DNA of 42,004 nucleotides from Alphaproteobacteria bacterium (lineage in GTDB: Bacteria > Pseudomonadota > Alphaproteobacteria > Bin95): NCBI GenBank assembly GCA_030833925.1, contig JAURGE010000004.1, positions 1 to 42,004 of the forward strand, given 5' to 3'. The notes under the pieces were generated by a model. That model had not been told where the DNA came from. It worked only from the letters and a program-made list of their open reading frames with translations, and made no database searches. Made by a program: the position numbers and the translations under genes. Of this stretch, positions 32,544 to 40,749 are shown piece after piece (the first letter of the stretch is position 1; every line of letters starts with the position of its first letter).

Positions 32544-34049
32544 ATGATTGAGATGCGCCGCCCTGCCTATGCCGACGACGATAAGCTACATGAAGAGTGC
32601 GCTATAGTAGGTGTATGGAACGCGGTAGGGGCCGCTAAGCTTGTAGCACTCGGCCTGCATGCACTGCAGCACCGAGGGCAAGAGGCAAGTGGGATTGTAT
32701 CCCATGACCGTTCCGAAGGCCGTTTTTATTCTCGAAAGGGTCGAGGGCACGTGGAGCGTGTTTTCGGCTCGCCTGAACGCATTGAAGGTCTTAAGGGTGG
32801 CGGAGCAATTGGTCATAACCGATATGCCACCACTGGTGAGGACATGACCAGCAACATTCAACCAATGTTTGCTGAATTCGCTTTTGGGGGCTTTGCAGTA
32901 GCCCACAATGGCAATCTAACCAATGCTCTAAAGATCCGGCATCGCTTAGTGTCGGAGGGATCGATCTTCCAATCGTCCAGCGACACAGAAGTCATAATCC
33001 ATTTAATTGCTCGCAGCGTGCGCTCGACATTAGCCGAGAGGGTTGTAGACGCGCTCATGCAGATGGATGGGGCCTATTCCCTCGTCGCACTGAGCCCAAA
33101 GAAACTGATTGGTGTCCGTGACCCGATGGGTGTTCGTCCATTGGCAGTTGGCAGAATCGTGGGTCAAGCCGTTGGTGGTGGTGACGCTTATGTCCTAGCC
33201 AGTGAAAGTTGCGCATTTGATCTTTTAGGTGCTGAGTTCGTGCGCGAATTAAACCCCGGTGAGATGGTGGTTATCGATGACAATGGAATTTCCAGCCTCA
33301 CACCATTTCCAGTTGCCGTTCCAAAGCCGTGCATATTCGAGCATATCTACTTTGCCCGACCCGATAGCATAATCGGTGGGCACTCTGTGTACGAAGCACG
33401 CAAAAACATAGGTAAAGAACTTGCACAGGAATCTCATCCTGCAGGAGGTGCTGACATCGTCGTACCGGTTCCCGACTCTGGGGTCCCAGCAGCAATTGGA
33501 TATGCAGCAGAGGCCAACGTTCCATTTGAGCTAGGCATTGTTCGGAGCCATTACGTTGGTAGGACCTTTATCCAGCCGACCCAGTCAATTCGAGACCTAG
33601 GTGTTCGGATGAAGCACAGCGCAAACGCCAGTGTGCTTAAAGGCAAGCGCGTCGTGCTGGTCGATGACTCAATTGTGCGAGGTACTACCTCTGCAAAGAT
33701 TGTGGATTTGGTTCGCAGAGCAGGTGCAGCTGAAGTGCATATGCGCATATCAAGCCCACCAACGACCAATCCTTGCTTCTACGGCATTGATACTCCCGAC
33801 CGGTCCGAGCTTTTAGCAGCGCGCTTTTCGGTGAAAGAGATGGCGAAACAGATCAAAGCCGATAGTTTGGCTTTCGTGTCTCTAGATGGCCTGTATCGAG
33901 CAATGGGCGAAAAAATGGGGCGCAACGCAAAGCAGCCGCAATATTGTGATGCCTGTTTTACCGGAGAATACCCAAGCCGACTTGTAGACCAAGATGAGGG
34001 ATTAATCGGAGCATCTAGTGGCTTGCCCATAGAACAGGCCGCGGAATGA
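32544..34049 (+). CDS. purF: amidophosphoribosyltransferase
   Basis: PurF makes 5-phosphoribosylamine from PRPP and glutamine, the first step of purine synthesis. The 501-residue protein carries an 18-residue propeptide before the nucleophile Cys19 in HEECAIVGVW. The PRPP site VVLVDDSIVRGTTS lies at about 371-384. It is of the Bacillus type: cysteines that bind a [4Fe-4S] cluster appear in KPCIFEHIYFARPDS, NPCFYGID and YCDACFTGEYPS, the last giving two. GGAG sits nine bases before the ATG. The stop overlaps the following SDR start (ATGA). Confidence 0.97.
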   Translation: MIEMRRPAYADDDKLHEECAIVGVWNAVGAAKLVALGLHALQHRGQEASGIVSHDRSEGRFYSRKGRGHVERVFGSPERIEGLKGGGAIGHNRYATTGEDMTSNIQPMFAEFAFGGFAVAHNGNLTNALKIRHRLVSEGSIFQSSSDTEVIIHLIARSVRSTLAERVVDALMQMDGAYSLVALSPKKLIGVRDPMGVRPLAVGRIVGQAVGGGDAYVLASESCAFDLLGAEFVRELNPGEMVVIDDNGISSLTPFPVAVPKPCIFEHIYFARPDSIIGGHSVYEARKNIGKELAQESHPAGGADIVVPVPDSGVPAAIGYAAEANVPFELGIVRSHYVGRTFIQPTQSIRDLGVRMKHSANASVLKGKRVVLVDDSIVRGTTSAKIVDLVRRAGAAEVHMRISSPPTTNPCFYGIDTPDRSELLAARFSVKEMAKQIKADSLAFVSLDGLYRAMGEKMGRNAKQPQYCDACFTGEYPSRLVDQDEGLIGASSGLPIEQAAE

Positions 34050-34759
34050 GTGACAAAAAACCTCTCGCAGGCCGCGTCGCCCTTGTTGCTGGCGCTTCTC
34101 GGGGACTTGGCGCCGCCACAGCTGAAGCGTTAGCAAATTCAGGGGCAGAAGTGCTGCTTGTTGCTCGAACGCAGGGAGCTCTTGAAGAAATTCACGATAG
34201 GATCGGCGCTGCAGGGGGTAAAGCTGTTATTGCACCTGTCGATCTTCTAGATGGAGAAGCTCAAGATCGGCTCGCTCTTGGTGTTGCGGAGAGATACGGA
34301 CGTCTCGATATTCTAGTACAAACAGCGGCAATTCTTGGCCAGCTGTCTCCGATTGCTCATTTCACGCCAGAACTTTTTGAGCGCATCATTGCTTCCAATC
34401 TAACTGCCCACTGGCGTCTAATTCGAAATTTTGAAGCACTTTTGCAGCAATCTACGGCTGGTAGAGTAATCGTAGTGACTGCTGGCATTGCCGCATCAGG
34501 TCAGCCCTTCTGGGGACCTTACGCGGCCAGTAAAGCAGCGCTTCAAACGATCGTGCGTAGCTGGGCGCAAGAGGTTGCACACACCAAGCTTAAGATAAAC
34601 CTTATCGATCCTGGTGTAATGCGAACCGCTCTTCGGGCCGAAGCATTTCCGGGAGAAGACCCTTTGGGACACAATCCGCCCACCTCTATCGCGCCTAAAA
34701 TCGTTGAGCTCGCACTTCCAACAAATCAACTCCACGGCGAATTAATTGCCGCGGGATAA
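34046..34759 (+). CDS. short-chain dehydrogenase/reductase coupled to purF
   Basis: The 237-residue SDR has the nucleotide loop AGASRGLG at 15-22 and catalytic Tyr159 and Lys163 in GPYAASKAAL. The catalytic serine position, 13 before the tyrosine, is Ala146 (VVTAGIAA). The NNAG motif is also altered, to QTAA. Activity may therefore be weak or different. ATGA overlap couples it to purF, an arrangement seen in several alphaproteobacteria, but no purine role is known to me. It converges on the dehydratase gene with seven bases between. Confidence 0.85.
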   Translation: MSDKKPLAGRVALVAGASRGLGAATAEALANSGAEVLLVARTQGALEEIHDRIGAAGGKAVIAPVDLLDGEAQDRLALGVAERYGRLDILVQTAAILGQLSPIAHFTPELFERIIASNLTAHWRLIRNFEALLQQSTAGRVIVVTAGIAASGQPFWGPYAASKAALQTIVRSWAQEVAHTKLKINLIDPGVMRTALRAEAFPGEDPLGHNPPTSIAPKIVELALPTNQLHGELIAAG

Positions 34760-34766
34760 GCTAAAA

Positions 34767-35684
34767 TTATAGACCCCAGGTCAACGCAATGGGGTTTGAT
34801 TCACGCGCAAGTTCCAGCAATTCTGCTTTTGTCTGAGGATGAAGCGGTCGAGTTGGATGTCGAACATAGTCAGATTTAAAAACGTTCCCTGCCTGCATGA
34901 CAGCCTTTGTTGAACGCCAACCGCACTGACGATTTTCAAAATTTATCAGCGGCAACAGGTTTTTATAAATTTGGCGCGCCTCATCGCGAAGGCCCTCCAA
35001 ATGCGCAATGACAGCAGGGCGTATCAAGTCCGGGAGTGTTGCAGAAGTCATGGAACCAGTTGCCCCCGCGTCCATATCTGCCATCAAAGTAATGGCCTCT
35101 TCTCCATCAAAGGGGCCTTCAATGAAATCACCCCCGGCCTCAATCAGAGCGCGAAGCTTGGCAGCTGTGCCTGGCATTTCAATCTTAAAAAGCTTTACCT
35201 GTTCAATCTCCCGCGCCATTCGAACCATTAGGGGAACAGACATACTGACGCCCGAAATTGGGGCATCCTGGACCATGATAGGAATTTTTCCAGCATCTGA
35301 CGCGCGGGCATAGTGCTCAACGATACCCTCCTCATCAGCCTTAAGAAGTGCTCCGTGATAAGGCGGCATTAACATCAGCATAGCTGCACCCATAACAGCG
35401 GCTTCACGAGCCCTAGCCTCGACCACACCGGTGGAAAAATGAGAGGCGGTGACAATGATTGGAACGCGGCCCGCCGCATGCTCTAAGCAGAGGCGTGTCA
35501 AGGTTGCCCGTTCATCATCACTGAGAAGAAACTGCTCAGAGAAGTTAGCCAGAATGCAGATACCATCGACCTTTTGATCGATCATGCAATCGATAACCCT
35601 CTTCATGCCTTCTAGATCAAGGGATCCATTTTCATGAAACGGTGTCGGAGCAACAGGCCAGACACCATTATAACAACGGCCCAT
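34767..35684 (-). CDS. 2-keto-3-deoxy-L-arabonate dehydratase (DapA superfamily)
   Basis: This 305-residue TIM-barrel enzyme is expected to dehydrate 2-keto-3-deoxy-L-arabonate to 2-oxoglutarate semialdehyde. It departs from DapA: the GTTGE motif is replaced by ANFSEQFLLSD at 46-56, the YN pair by QDAP at 139-142, and the Schiff-base segment reads FKIEMPG with Lys167 and Glu169. FIEGPFDGEEAITL and AGATGSMTSA follow. As far as I recall, these match the Azospirillum enzyme closely. GGGAGAG precedes the ATG. It is the last gene of an operon with DgoK, DgoA and a hydroxyacid dehydrogenase. A related sugar-acid substrate is possible. Confidence 0.82.
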   Translation of the reverse strand: MGRCYNGVWPVAPTPFHENGSLDLEGMKRVIDCMIDQKVDGICILANFSEQFLLSDDERATLTRLCLEHAAGRVPIIVTASHFSTGVVEARAREAAVMGAAMLMLMPPYHGALLKADEEGIVEHYARASDAGKIPIMVQDAPISGVSMSVPLMVRMAREIEQVKLFKIEMPGTAAKLRALIEAGGDFIEGPFDGEEAITLMADMDAGATGSMTSATLPDLIRPAVIAHLEGLRDEARQIYKNLLPLINFENRQCGWRSTKAVMQAGNVFKSDYVRHPTRPLHPQTKAELLELARESNPIALTWGL

Positions 35685-35695
35685 AACGTCTCTCC

Positions 35696-36643
35696 CTAAG
35701 ATATCTGACGTGGAACTGGCGTTAGAACTGCCTTACCGGAAAAGTGCGCATCAAGATTGGCTACAACCAGATCGGCCATTGCTCGGCGCGTTTCGTGGGT
35801 CGAACTCGCGATATGAGGAGTTAAAACTACATTCTCCATATCTAGAAGTGCATCTGGCACTGATGGCTCCCCATCAAAGACATCTAGTCCTGCCCCAGCA
35901 ATAAGACCCGTTTGCAGTGCAGCGATGAGGGCATCCTGGTCCACGATAGGACCACGCGCAGTATTTACGAGGTAGCCTTTCGGTCCCAACGCTTCCAACA
36001 CAGCGCGATTGACAAGACCTCGGTTAGCCGGACCACCTTCGCAAGCAACTAGCAAAATATCACTGGCCTCGGCCAAATCCAGTAATGTTGGATAATGTCG
36101 GTATGGCAGATCGCCCAAAGGTTGAATGTCGTGGAAGGCTACATTGAGACCAAAGGCTTCAGCCCGTCGGGCAACCGCCTTACCTATTCGACCCAGGCCG
36201 AGTATGCCAAGAGTTCTTCCCTTAACCGTAACACCAAAATCCATTCGCCTCTTCAACCATTCACCTCGGCGAAGAAAACGCTCTGACTCTCCTACTCTTC
36301 GGGTCACCATTAAAATCAGCGTCATGGCAAGATCAGCAACATCGCCAGTCAACACTTCGGGAGTATGAGTTACGATGACTCCGCGGGACTGGGCGGCGGC
36401 GACGTCAGTGGCATCAAAACCAACGCTATGCGATACGATGATCTCCAGGTTTGGCAGGCTCCCAATTAGATTCGCGTCTGGACCTTGCGTACCACCGGCA
36501 AGAATGCCACGAATATTTGGCCCTACCTTTGATAGGAGTTCATCTGCTCCCTTACCATCCACACAGTCGTGTATCCGGTAGTTCTTTGAGAGGCGCTCTA
36601 AAAGCGCGGGGGGCAGAGTTGCCACTTGCAGAATATCTATCAC
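35696..36643 (-). CDS. D-isomer-specific 2-hydroxyacid dehydrogenase (GhrB/hydroxypyruvate reductase-like)
   Basis: The 315-residue NAD(P)H-dependent enzyme reduces a 2-oxo acid such as glyoxylate, hydroxypyruvate or 2-keto-gluconate to the D-hydroxy acid. The Rossmann loop GLGRIG lies at 149-154. The catalytic set is Arg230 (NTARGPIVD), Glu259 (VFDGEP) and His277 (LTPHIAS). It begins with GTG overlapping the dgoA TGA (GTGA). In this sugar-acid operon it may interconvert a keto-aldonate or dispose of a side product. The exact substrate is not readable. Confidence 0.88.
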   Translation of the reverse strand: MIDILQVATLPPALLERLSKNYRIHDCVDGKGADELLSKVGPNIRGILAGGTQGPDANLIGSLPNLEIIVSHSVGFDATDVAAAQSRGVIVTHTPEVLTGDVADLAMTLILMVTRRVGESERFLRRGEWLKRRMDFGVTVKGRTLGILGLGRIGKAVARRAEAFGLNVAFHDIQPLGDLPYRHYPTLLDLAEASDILLVACEGGPANRGLVNRAVLEALGPKGYLVNTARGPIVDQDALIAALQTGLIAGAGLDVFDGEPSVPDALLDMENVVLTPHIASSTHETRRAMADLVVANLDAHFSGKAVLTPVPRQIS

Positions 36644-37269
36644 TGACTTCCTCCAGAATTGTAGGCCGCTATGGCAGCACGGCCTCGCGAAATAACGTCG
36701 ATCACTGAATCGCCGGGCTTATACAGGCTTGAACCGAGACCAAAACCCATAATTCCTGCAGCTCTGTAGCCTGTTATATCTTTATCAGAAACACCACCAA
36801 CCGCTATCATGTCGGTACCATCAGGCAAAACTGCAGAAATTGCCTTGATCCCAGCAGCTCCGAGCAGTGAAGCAGGAAAGAACTTCAGAGCATGAGCGCC
36901 CCAAGACAGAGCAGCCAGGGCTTCTGTTGCAGTAAATACGCCTGGTACCGTTGTCATGCCCAAAGCCACGCTTTCCTTAATTACCTCACCGTTGCAATTG
37001 GGCGCTATAACCAGACTGCCTCCTACGTCACAGACACGGCGTACATCTTGAGGTGTTAGAACGGTACCAGCCCCAATTAGACATTCAAGACCTTCCGAAA
37101 AACGCACAAGCCGTTCAATAGAAGTAAATGGGTCTGGGGAATTTAGAGGAATCTCGAGCGCTCTAAATCCTTCTCCGATTAGTCCCTCCGCAATAGGGAT
37201 GATTTCGTCTGGTGTAACCCCACGAAGAATAGCGACTAGTTTTGGCTGCAGGTCTTTCCAAGTGCTCAT
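36640..37269 (-). CDS. dgoA: 2-dehydro-3-deoxy-6-phosphogalactonate aldolase
   Basis: This class I aldolase splits 2-keto-3-deoxy-6-phosphogalactonate into pyruvate and glyceraldehyde 3-phosphate, the last step of D-galactonate breakdown. The 209-residue protein shows ILRG at 14-17, Glu39 in LEIPLNSP and the Schiff-base Lys129 in ALKFFPA. LNSP, where KDPG aldolase Eda usually has another sequence, together with the neighbouring dgoK, favours the DgoA branch. I chose ATG 37269, which overlaps the dgoK stop (ATGA); an upstream TTG-type start at 37290 is unnecessary. Confidence 0.88.
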   Translation of the reverse strand: MSTWKDLQPKLVAILRGVTPDEIIPIAEGLIGEGFRALEIPLNSPDPFTSIERLVRFSEGLECLIGAGTVLTPQDVRRVCDVGGSLVIAPNCNGEVIKESVALGMTTVPGVFTATEALAALSWGAHALKFFPASLLGAAGIKAISAVLPDGTDMIAVGGVSDKDITGYRAAGIMGFGLGSSLYKPGDSVIDVISRGRAAIAAYNSGGSQ

Positions 37270-38186
37270 CTCACAAACCTTTCTGGCCAAATTCGACCTG
37301 CTGCATAGGCCAAACCTGATCGAGTGAGCACTTCTGCATCGATTTGATCAAACTTTACCCCAGCAACTCCCAAGGCTCGCGCATAGGCATTCGCAAGTTT
37401 GCCACTCGCAACCAAAAGTACGTCTTCAGTTTCCGCCCGAAAAGCTGCTATTTCGGACCCAATAAGAAGCCCGGAAAGCCGGGCAGCAGCCTCTTTGGCA
37501 ACCTTCTCACCAAACAACAGAGGACCAGAACGCACACTGAATAGCCGCCGAAGAAGCGCCTCTGGGGCATCAAGGCTTTCGGCAACTGCACTAGAAAAGG
37601 AGGAGTTTTGTGAAACCTCCTCCCTAAGTTCTATAAAATGACTGAGAGTTGAAGATTTTGCGAGCAAACCAAAAATTTCCCCGGTCATCGCAGTACCAAA
37701 AGATTTGACATTGCCTCCAATAATAGACGCCCATTTTGAGTGAGTGCCAGGTAAGCAAACGGTGCGTTCTTGAATGCCTTGCGCCAGCGTCGCTCCGAGG
37801 AGCAACGTTTCCTCTCCACGCATCACATCTGGCGCATTCGGATTTCGCTGTGCAAGGCCGGGAAGAATTCGAATGTCACGGCCCATTCCGTCCACTGAGC
37901 ATGCTTGCTCATGCAGAACTGATAGATCCGCTGGCAAGTCAAAATAAGGTGCTGGTCGCCAGCCCTGTGCAGCTCCCGCCATGCCGCAAATTATGACAGG
38001 TGCATCTGCGGGCGCATCGGTTTTAGTTAACGCCGTTTCAAGCACAACCCCATAGTCTTCGGGCTTAAGTGCAGCCATACCCTGGTCGCCTCTAACCTCG
38101 GCTAAGGGCATACCCGTTTGATCTAGCAGCCAGAGGCGAAAACTGGACGTGCCCCAGTCTACAGCAGCAACAGCAACATTTTGCAT
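37266..38186 (-). CDS. dgoK: 2-dehydro-3-deoxygalactonokinase
   Basis: DgoK phosphorylates 2-keto-3-deoxygalactonate with ATP before the aldolase step. The 306-residue protein has the family's acetokinase-like nucleotide start VDWGTSSFRLW at 9-19. Further DgoK blocks are CGMAGAAQGWRPAPY, RGEETLLLGA and LPGTHSKWA, with MTGEIFGLLAKSS downstream. It is the first gene of the four-gene minus-strand operon and is divergent from the acyl-CoA synthetase across 68 bases. No galactonate dehydratase or sugar dehydrogenase lies in the window, so the upstream steps must be encoded elsewhere. Confidence 0.92.
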   Translation of the reverse strand: MQNVAVAAVDWGTSSFRLWLLDQTGMPLAEVRGDQGMAALKPEDYGVVLETALTKTDAPADAPVIICGMAGAAQGWRPAPYFDLPADLSVLHEQACSVDGMGRDIRILPGLAQRNPNAPDVMRGEETLLLGATLAQGIQERTVCLPGTHSKWASIIGGNVKSFGTAMTGEIFGLLAKSSTLSHFIELREEVSQNSSFSSAVAESLDAPEALLRRLFSVRSGPLLFGEKVAKEAAARLSGLLIGSEIAAFRAETEDVLLVASGKLANAYARALGVAGVKFDQIDAEVLTRSGLAYAAGRIWPERFVR

Positions 38187-38254
38187 TTCGTTAACCCTAG
38201 CGTCTCAGCGTCCAAATTGGCTAAATTCGATTAGGTAATATCATGGAGGCACCG

Positions 38255-39988
38255 ATGAGCGATCCAGTAAACAACCAAACTGTGGATCTGTCGCCCAGAA
38301 ATGGAAAATCGCATGTCGTCGGACCAACCAATGTTAAATTATGGCGAAAGACAATTTCTGAGGCCTTTAAGGAAACCGTTGCCAAATTCCCTGATAGAGA
38401 TGCTGCGGTATTTCCGGAGCAGGGCATCCGGCGAAGCTGGGCAGAATTGGACACGGAAGCAGATGCTCTCGCTGCAGGATTACTAAACCTTGGACTAAAA
38501 ACCGGTGACCGGGTCGGTATTTGGTCACCCAATCGCTACGAGTGGCTTCTAACACAAATCGCAACTGCCCGGGTGGGACTGATATTAGTCACTATCAACC
38601 CTGCTTATCGCCTTGCTGAGGTGGAATATGTTCTTAACCAGGTAGAGTGTGCCTGTCTTGTCACTGCCGCTGCATTTAAAACAAGTAACTACGTGGCAAT
38701 GATACAGGAGCTTGCTCCAGAATTAGCATCAGCAAAACCAGGCGCATTGAAGTCTTCTGTTCTACCTCACCTGAGATCCATAGTTTGCATGGGTGATGAA
38801 ACAATTTCCGGGATGTTGAATTTTGGTGATGTTGTTCAGTCAGGCAGGAAAAATAAAACAAACGAACTCGATGCTATCTCAGAGAGTTTAAGTCCTGATG
38901 ATGCAATCAATATCCAATTCACCAGTGGCACTACTGGAGCTCCAAAAGGCGCAACTCTTACGCATGTAAATATTCTTAATAATGGCCGGTTCGTGGTTGA
39001 TGCTCAGAATTTCACTGAATTAGACAGACTTTGCATTCCTGTCCCACTCTACCACTGTTTTGGCATGGTTATGGGTGTACTTGGCTGTATCTCAACAGGT
39101 GCAGCAATGGTGTTCCCAAGCGAAGGTTTTGATCCGATAGCAACCATGTCTGCTCTAGCAAACGAAAGGTGCACGTCAATTTATGGTGTGCCTACGATGT
39201 TTGTAGCCTGTTTACAGCATCCTGATATAAAATCTCTTAACCTTGATGCCTTGCGCACTGGTGTAATGGCAGGTGCACCCTGCCCCATCGAGGTAATGAA
39301 ACGTTGTGTTTCTGAACTCAACCTAAAAGACATCACCATTGCTTACGGGATGACAGAGACAAGCCCCGTTTCCTTCCAAACCTCAATATCGGACCCTTTA
39401 GAACGTCGGGTTTCAACCGTCGGCCGTATCCAACCTCACACAGAGGTAAAAGTCATCGACGCAGAAGGAAATACTGTGCCGCCAGGACAACAGGGCGAAC
39501 TTTGCACCCGCGGCTATTGTGTAATGAAGGGCTATTGGAATGAGCCTGAACGCACATCAGATGCCATCGACTCTGACGGATGGATGCATACTGGCGACCT
39601 AGGTGTCATTGACAATGAGGGTTATTGCAACATCACGGGACGCGTAAAAGATATGCTTATCCGCGGCGGGGAAAACGTCTATCCGCGGGAAATTGAGGAA
39701 TTTCTGTATCGCCATCCTTCCGTTCAAGAGGTCCAGGTCTTTGGCGTACCTGATAAAAAATTTGGTGAAGAAGTTTGTGCCTGGATCGTGCCAAAAGCTG
39801 GCCAGCCGATTCCTAACGAAGCCGAAATTCGCGCCTTTTGTCATGGGCAAATTGCTCATTATAAAATCCCACGCTTTGTCCGAATAAAAGATTCGATACC
39901 TATGACAGTTACCGGCAAACCACAGAAATTTGTAATGCGCGACCTAATGATTAAAGAACTAAATATCGAAATTGAGGAGACAGCCTGA
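38255..39988 (+). CDS. AMP-forming acyl-CoA synthetase (FadD/ACSF2-like)
   Basis: The 577-residue ligase activates a medium- or long-chain fatty acid to acyl-CoA. The ATP motif [16 protein letters not shown], the YGMTETSP adenylate motif, the hinge [22 protein letters not shown] and the C-terminal catalytic lysine in TVTGKPQKF are all clear. I chose ATG 38255 because GGAGG lies five bases upstream; ATG 38243 overlaps that site. An SDR follows after two bases, which suggests a shared acyl substrate. It differs in its substrate pocket from the DmdB-like ligase at 23.5 kb (PLYHCFGMV instead of MFHCNGW). Confidence 0.9.
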   Translation: MSDPVNNQTVDLSPRNGKSHVVGPTNVKLWRKTISEAFKETVAKFPDRDAAVFPEQGIRRSWAELDTEADALAAGLLNLGLKTGDRVGIWSPNRYEWLLTQIATARVGLILVTINPAYRLAEVEYVLNQVECACLVTAAAFKTSNYVAMIQELAPELASAKPGALKSSVLPHLRSIVCMGDETISGMLNFGDVVQSGRKNKTNELDAISESLSPDDAINIQFTSGTTGAPKGATLTHVNILNNGRFVVDAQNFTELDRLCIPVPLYHCFGMVMGVLGCISTGAAMVFPSEGFDPIATMSALANERCTSIYGVPTMFVACLQHPDIKSLNLDALRTGVMAGAPCPIEVMKRCVSELNLKDITIAYGMTETSPVSFQTSISDPLERRVSTVGRIQPHTEVKVIDAEGNTVPPGQQGELCTRGYCVMKGYWNEPERTSDAIDSDGWMHTGDLGVIDNEGYCNITGRVKDMLIRGGENVYPREIEEFLYRHPSVQEVQVFGVPDKKFGEEVCAWIVPKAGQPIPNEAEIRAFCHGQIAHYKIPRFVRIKDSIPMTVTGKPQKFVMRDLMIKELNIEIEETA

Positions 39989-39990
39989 TC

Positions 39991-40734
39991 ATGGCTAAAA
40001 CCAATAAAACTGCCCTGATTACGGGATCTGGTCGCAACATCGGACGAGGCTGTGCTGTTCATCTGGCGACTATGGGCTTCAATGTGGTCGTGAATGGGTC
40101 ATCAAATAAAAGCAATTGTGAACGAGTGGCCGATGAAGTCAGAGCGGCTGGCACCGAAACAATGATTGCAATGGCCGATTGTGGCGATCAAACAGCAGTC
40201 GAAGAAATGGCGGCAGATGCAATCAGAAAATTTGGCCGAATAGATGTCCTTATCCATAACGCCGCCATCCGGCCCAGCACTCCTTTCTTGGAGATGTCTG
40301 ATGCCGATTTAGATGCCGTGATGCGGGTAAATACTTATGCCGCTGTCTGGCTATCGCGCGCAGTTCTGCCTGGAATGGTCGACGCTGGTTGGGGTCGGGT
40401 TATAAACTTTACAGGTATGAATGCTCAGCGCGGTTCAGGCGGTCGACCGCATGTAACCATGTCCAAGCACGCCGTTGTTGGCCTTACAAAGGCTCTTGCC
40501 CGTGAGTTTGGGCCCAAGGGAATTACGTCAAATGTGATTTCTCCAGGCACATTCCCCGGCGAGGGCGAGAATGCGGCACACTCCGGGAACCTAGAAAAAC
40601 TTAAGGCCGATGTTCCAGTGGGACGCCTCGGTGAAGCCGACGATATTGCAGCGCTTGTAGCGTACTTGTGCGGCCCTCACGGTGGCTTTGTAAATGGCCA
40701 GCTTCTTCAGGTTAATGGCGGCGTTGAGATGTAG
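39991..40734 (+). CDS. FabG-like short-chain dehydrogenase with atypical active site
   Basis: The 247-residue SDR has a good nucleotide loop, TGSGRNIG at 11-18, HNAA at 89-92, Asn114 and Lys159. The catalytic tyrosine position holds Val155 (PHVTMSKHAVVG) and the serine position holds Gly142 (NFTGMNAQRG). It keeps the fold and C-terminal GQLLQVNGG, so it is not a decayed gene. It probably belongs to an SDR subgroup that binds cofactor but lacks the standard proton relay. GAGGAG lies 12 bases before the ATG. It is coupled to the acyl-CoA synthetase upstream and converges on pobA with a 15-base gap. Confidence 0.85.
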   Translation: MAKTNKTALITGSGRNIGRGCAVHLATMGFNVVVNGSSNKSNCERVADEVRAAGTETMIAMADCGDQTAVEEMAADAIRKFGRIDVLIHNAAIRPSTPFLEMSDADLDAVMRVNTYAAVWLSRAVLPGMVDAGWGRVINFTGMNAQRGSGGRPHVTMSKHAVVGLTKALAREFGPKGITSNVISPGTFPGEGENAAHSGNLEKLKADVPVGRLGEADDIAALVAYLCGPHGGFVNGQLLQVNGGVEM

Positions 40735-40749
40735 TGAATAGAGCGATTT

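Noticed and set aside
34767-35684. annotation as 4-hydroxy-tetrahydrodipicolinate synthase (dapA)
   Set aside because: The GTTGE and YNVP motifs and the catalytic tyrosine are missing, replaced by ANFSE and QDAP. The operon is for sugar acids.
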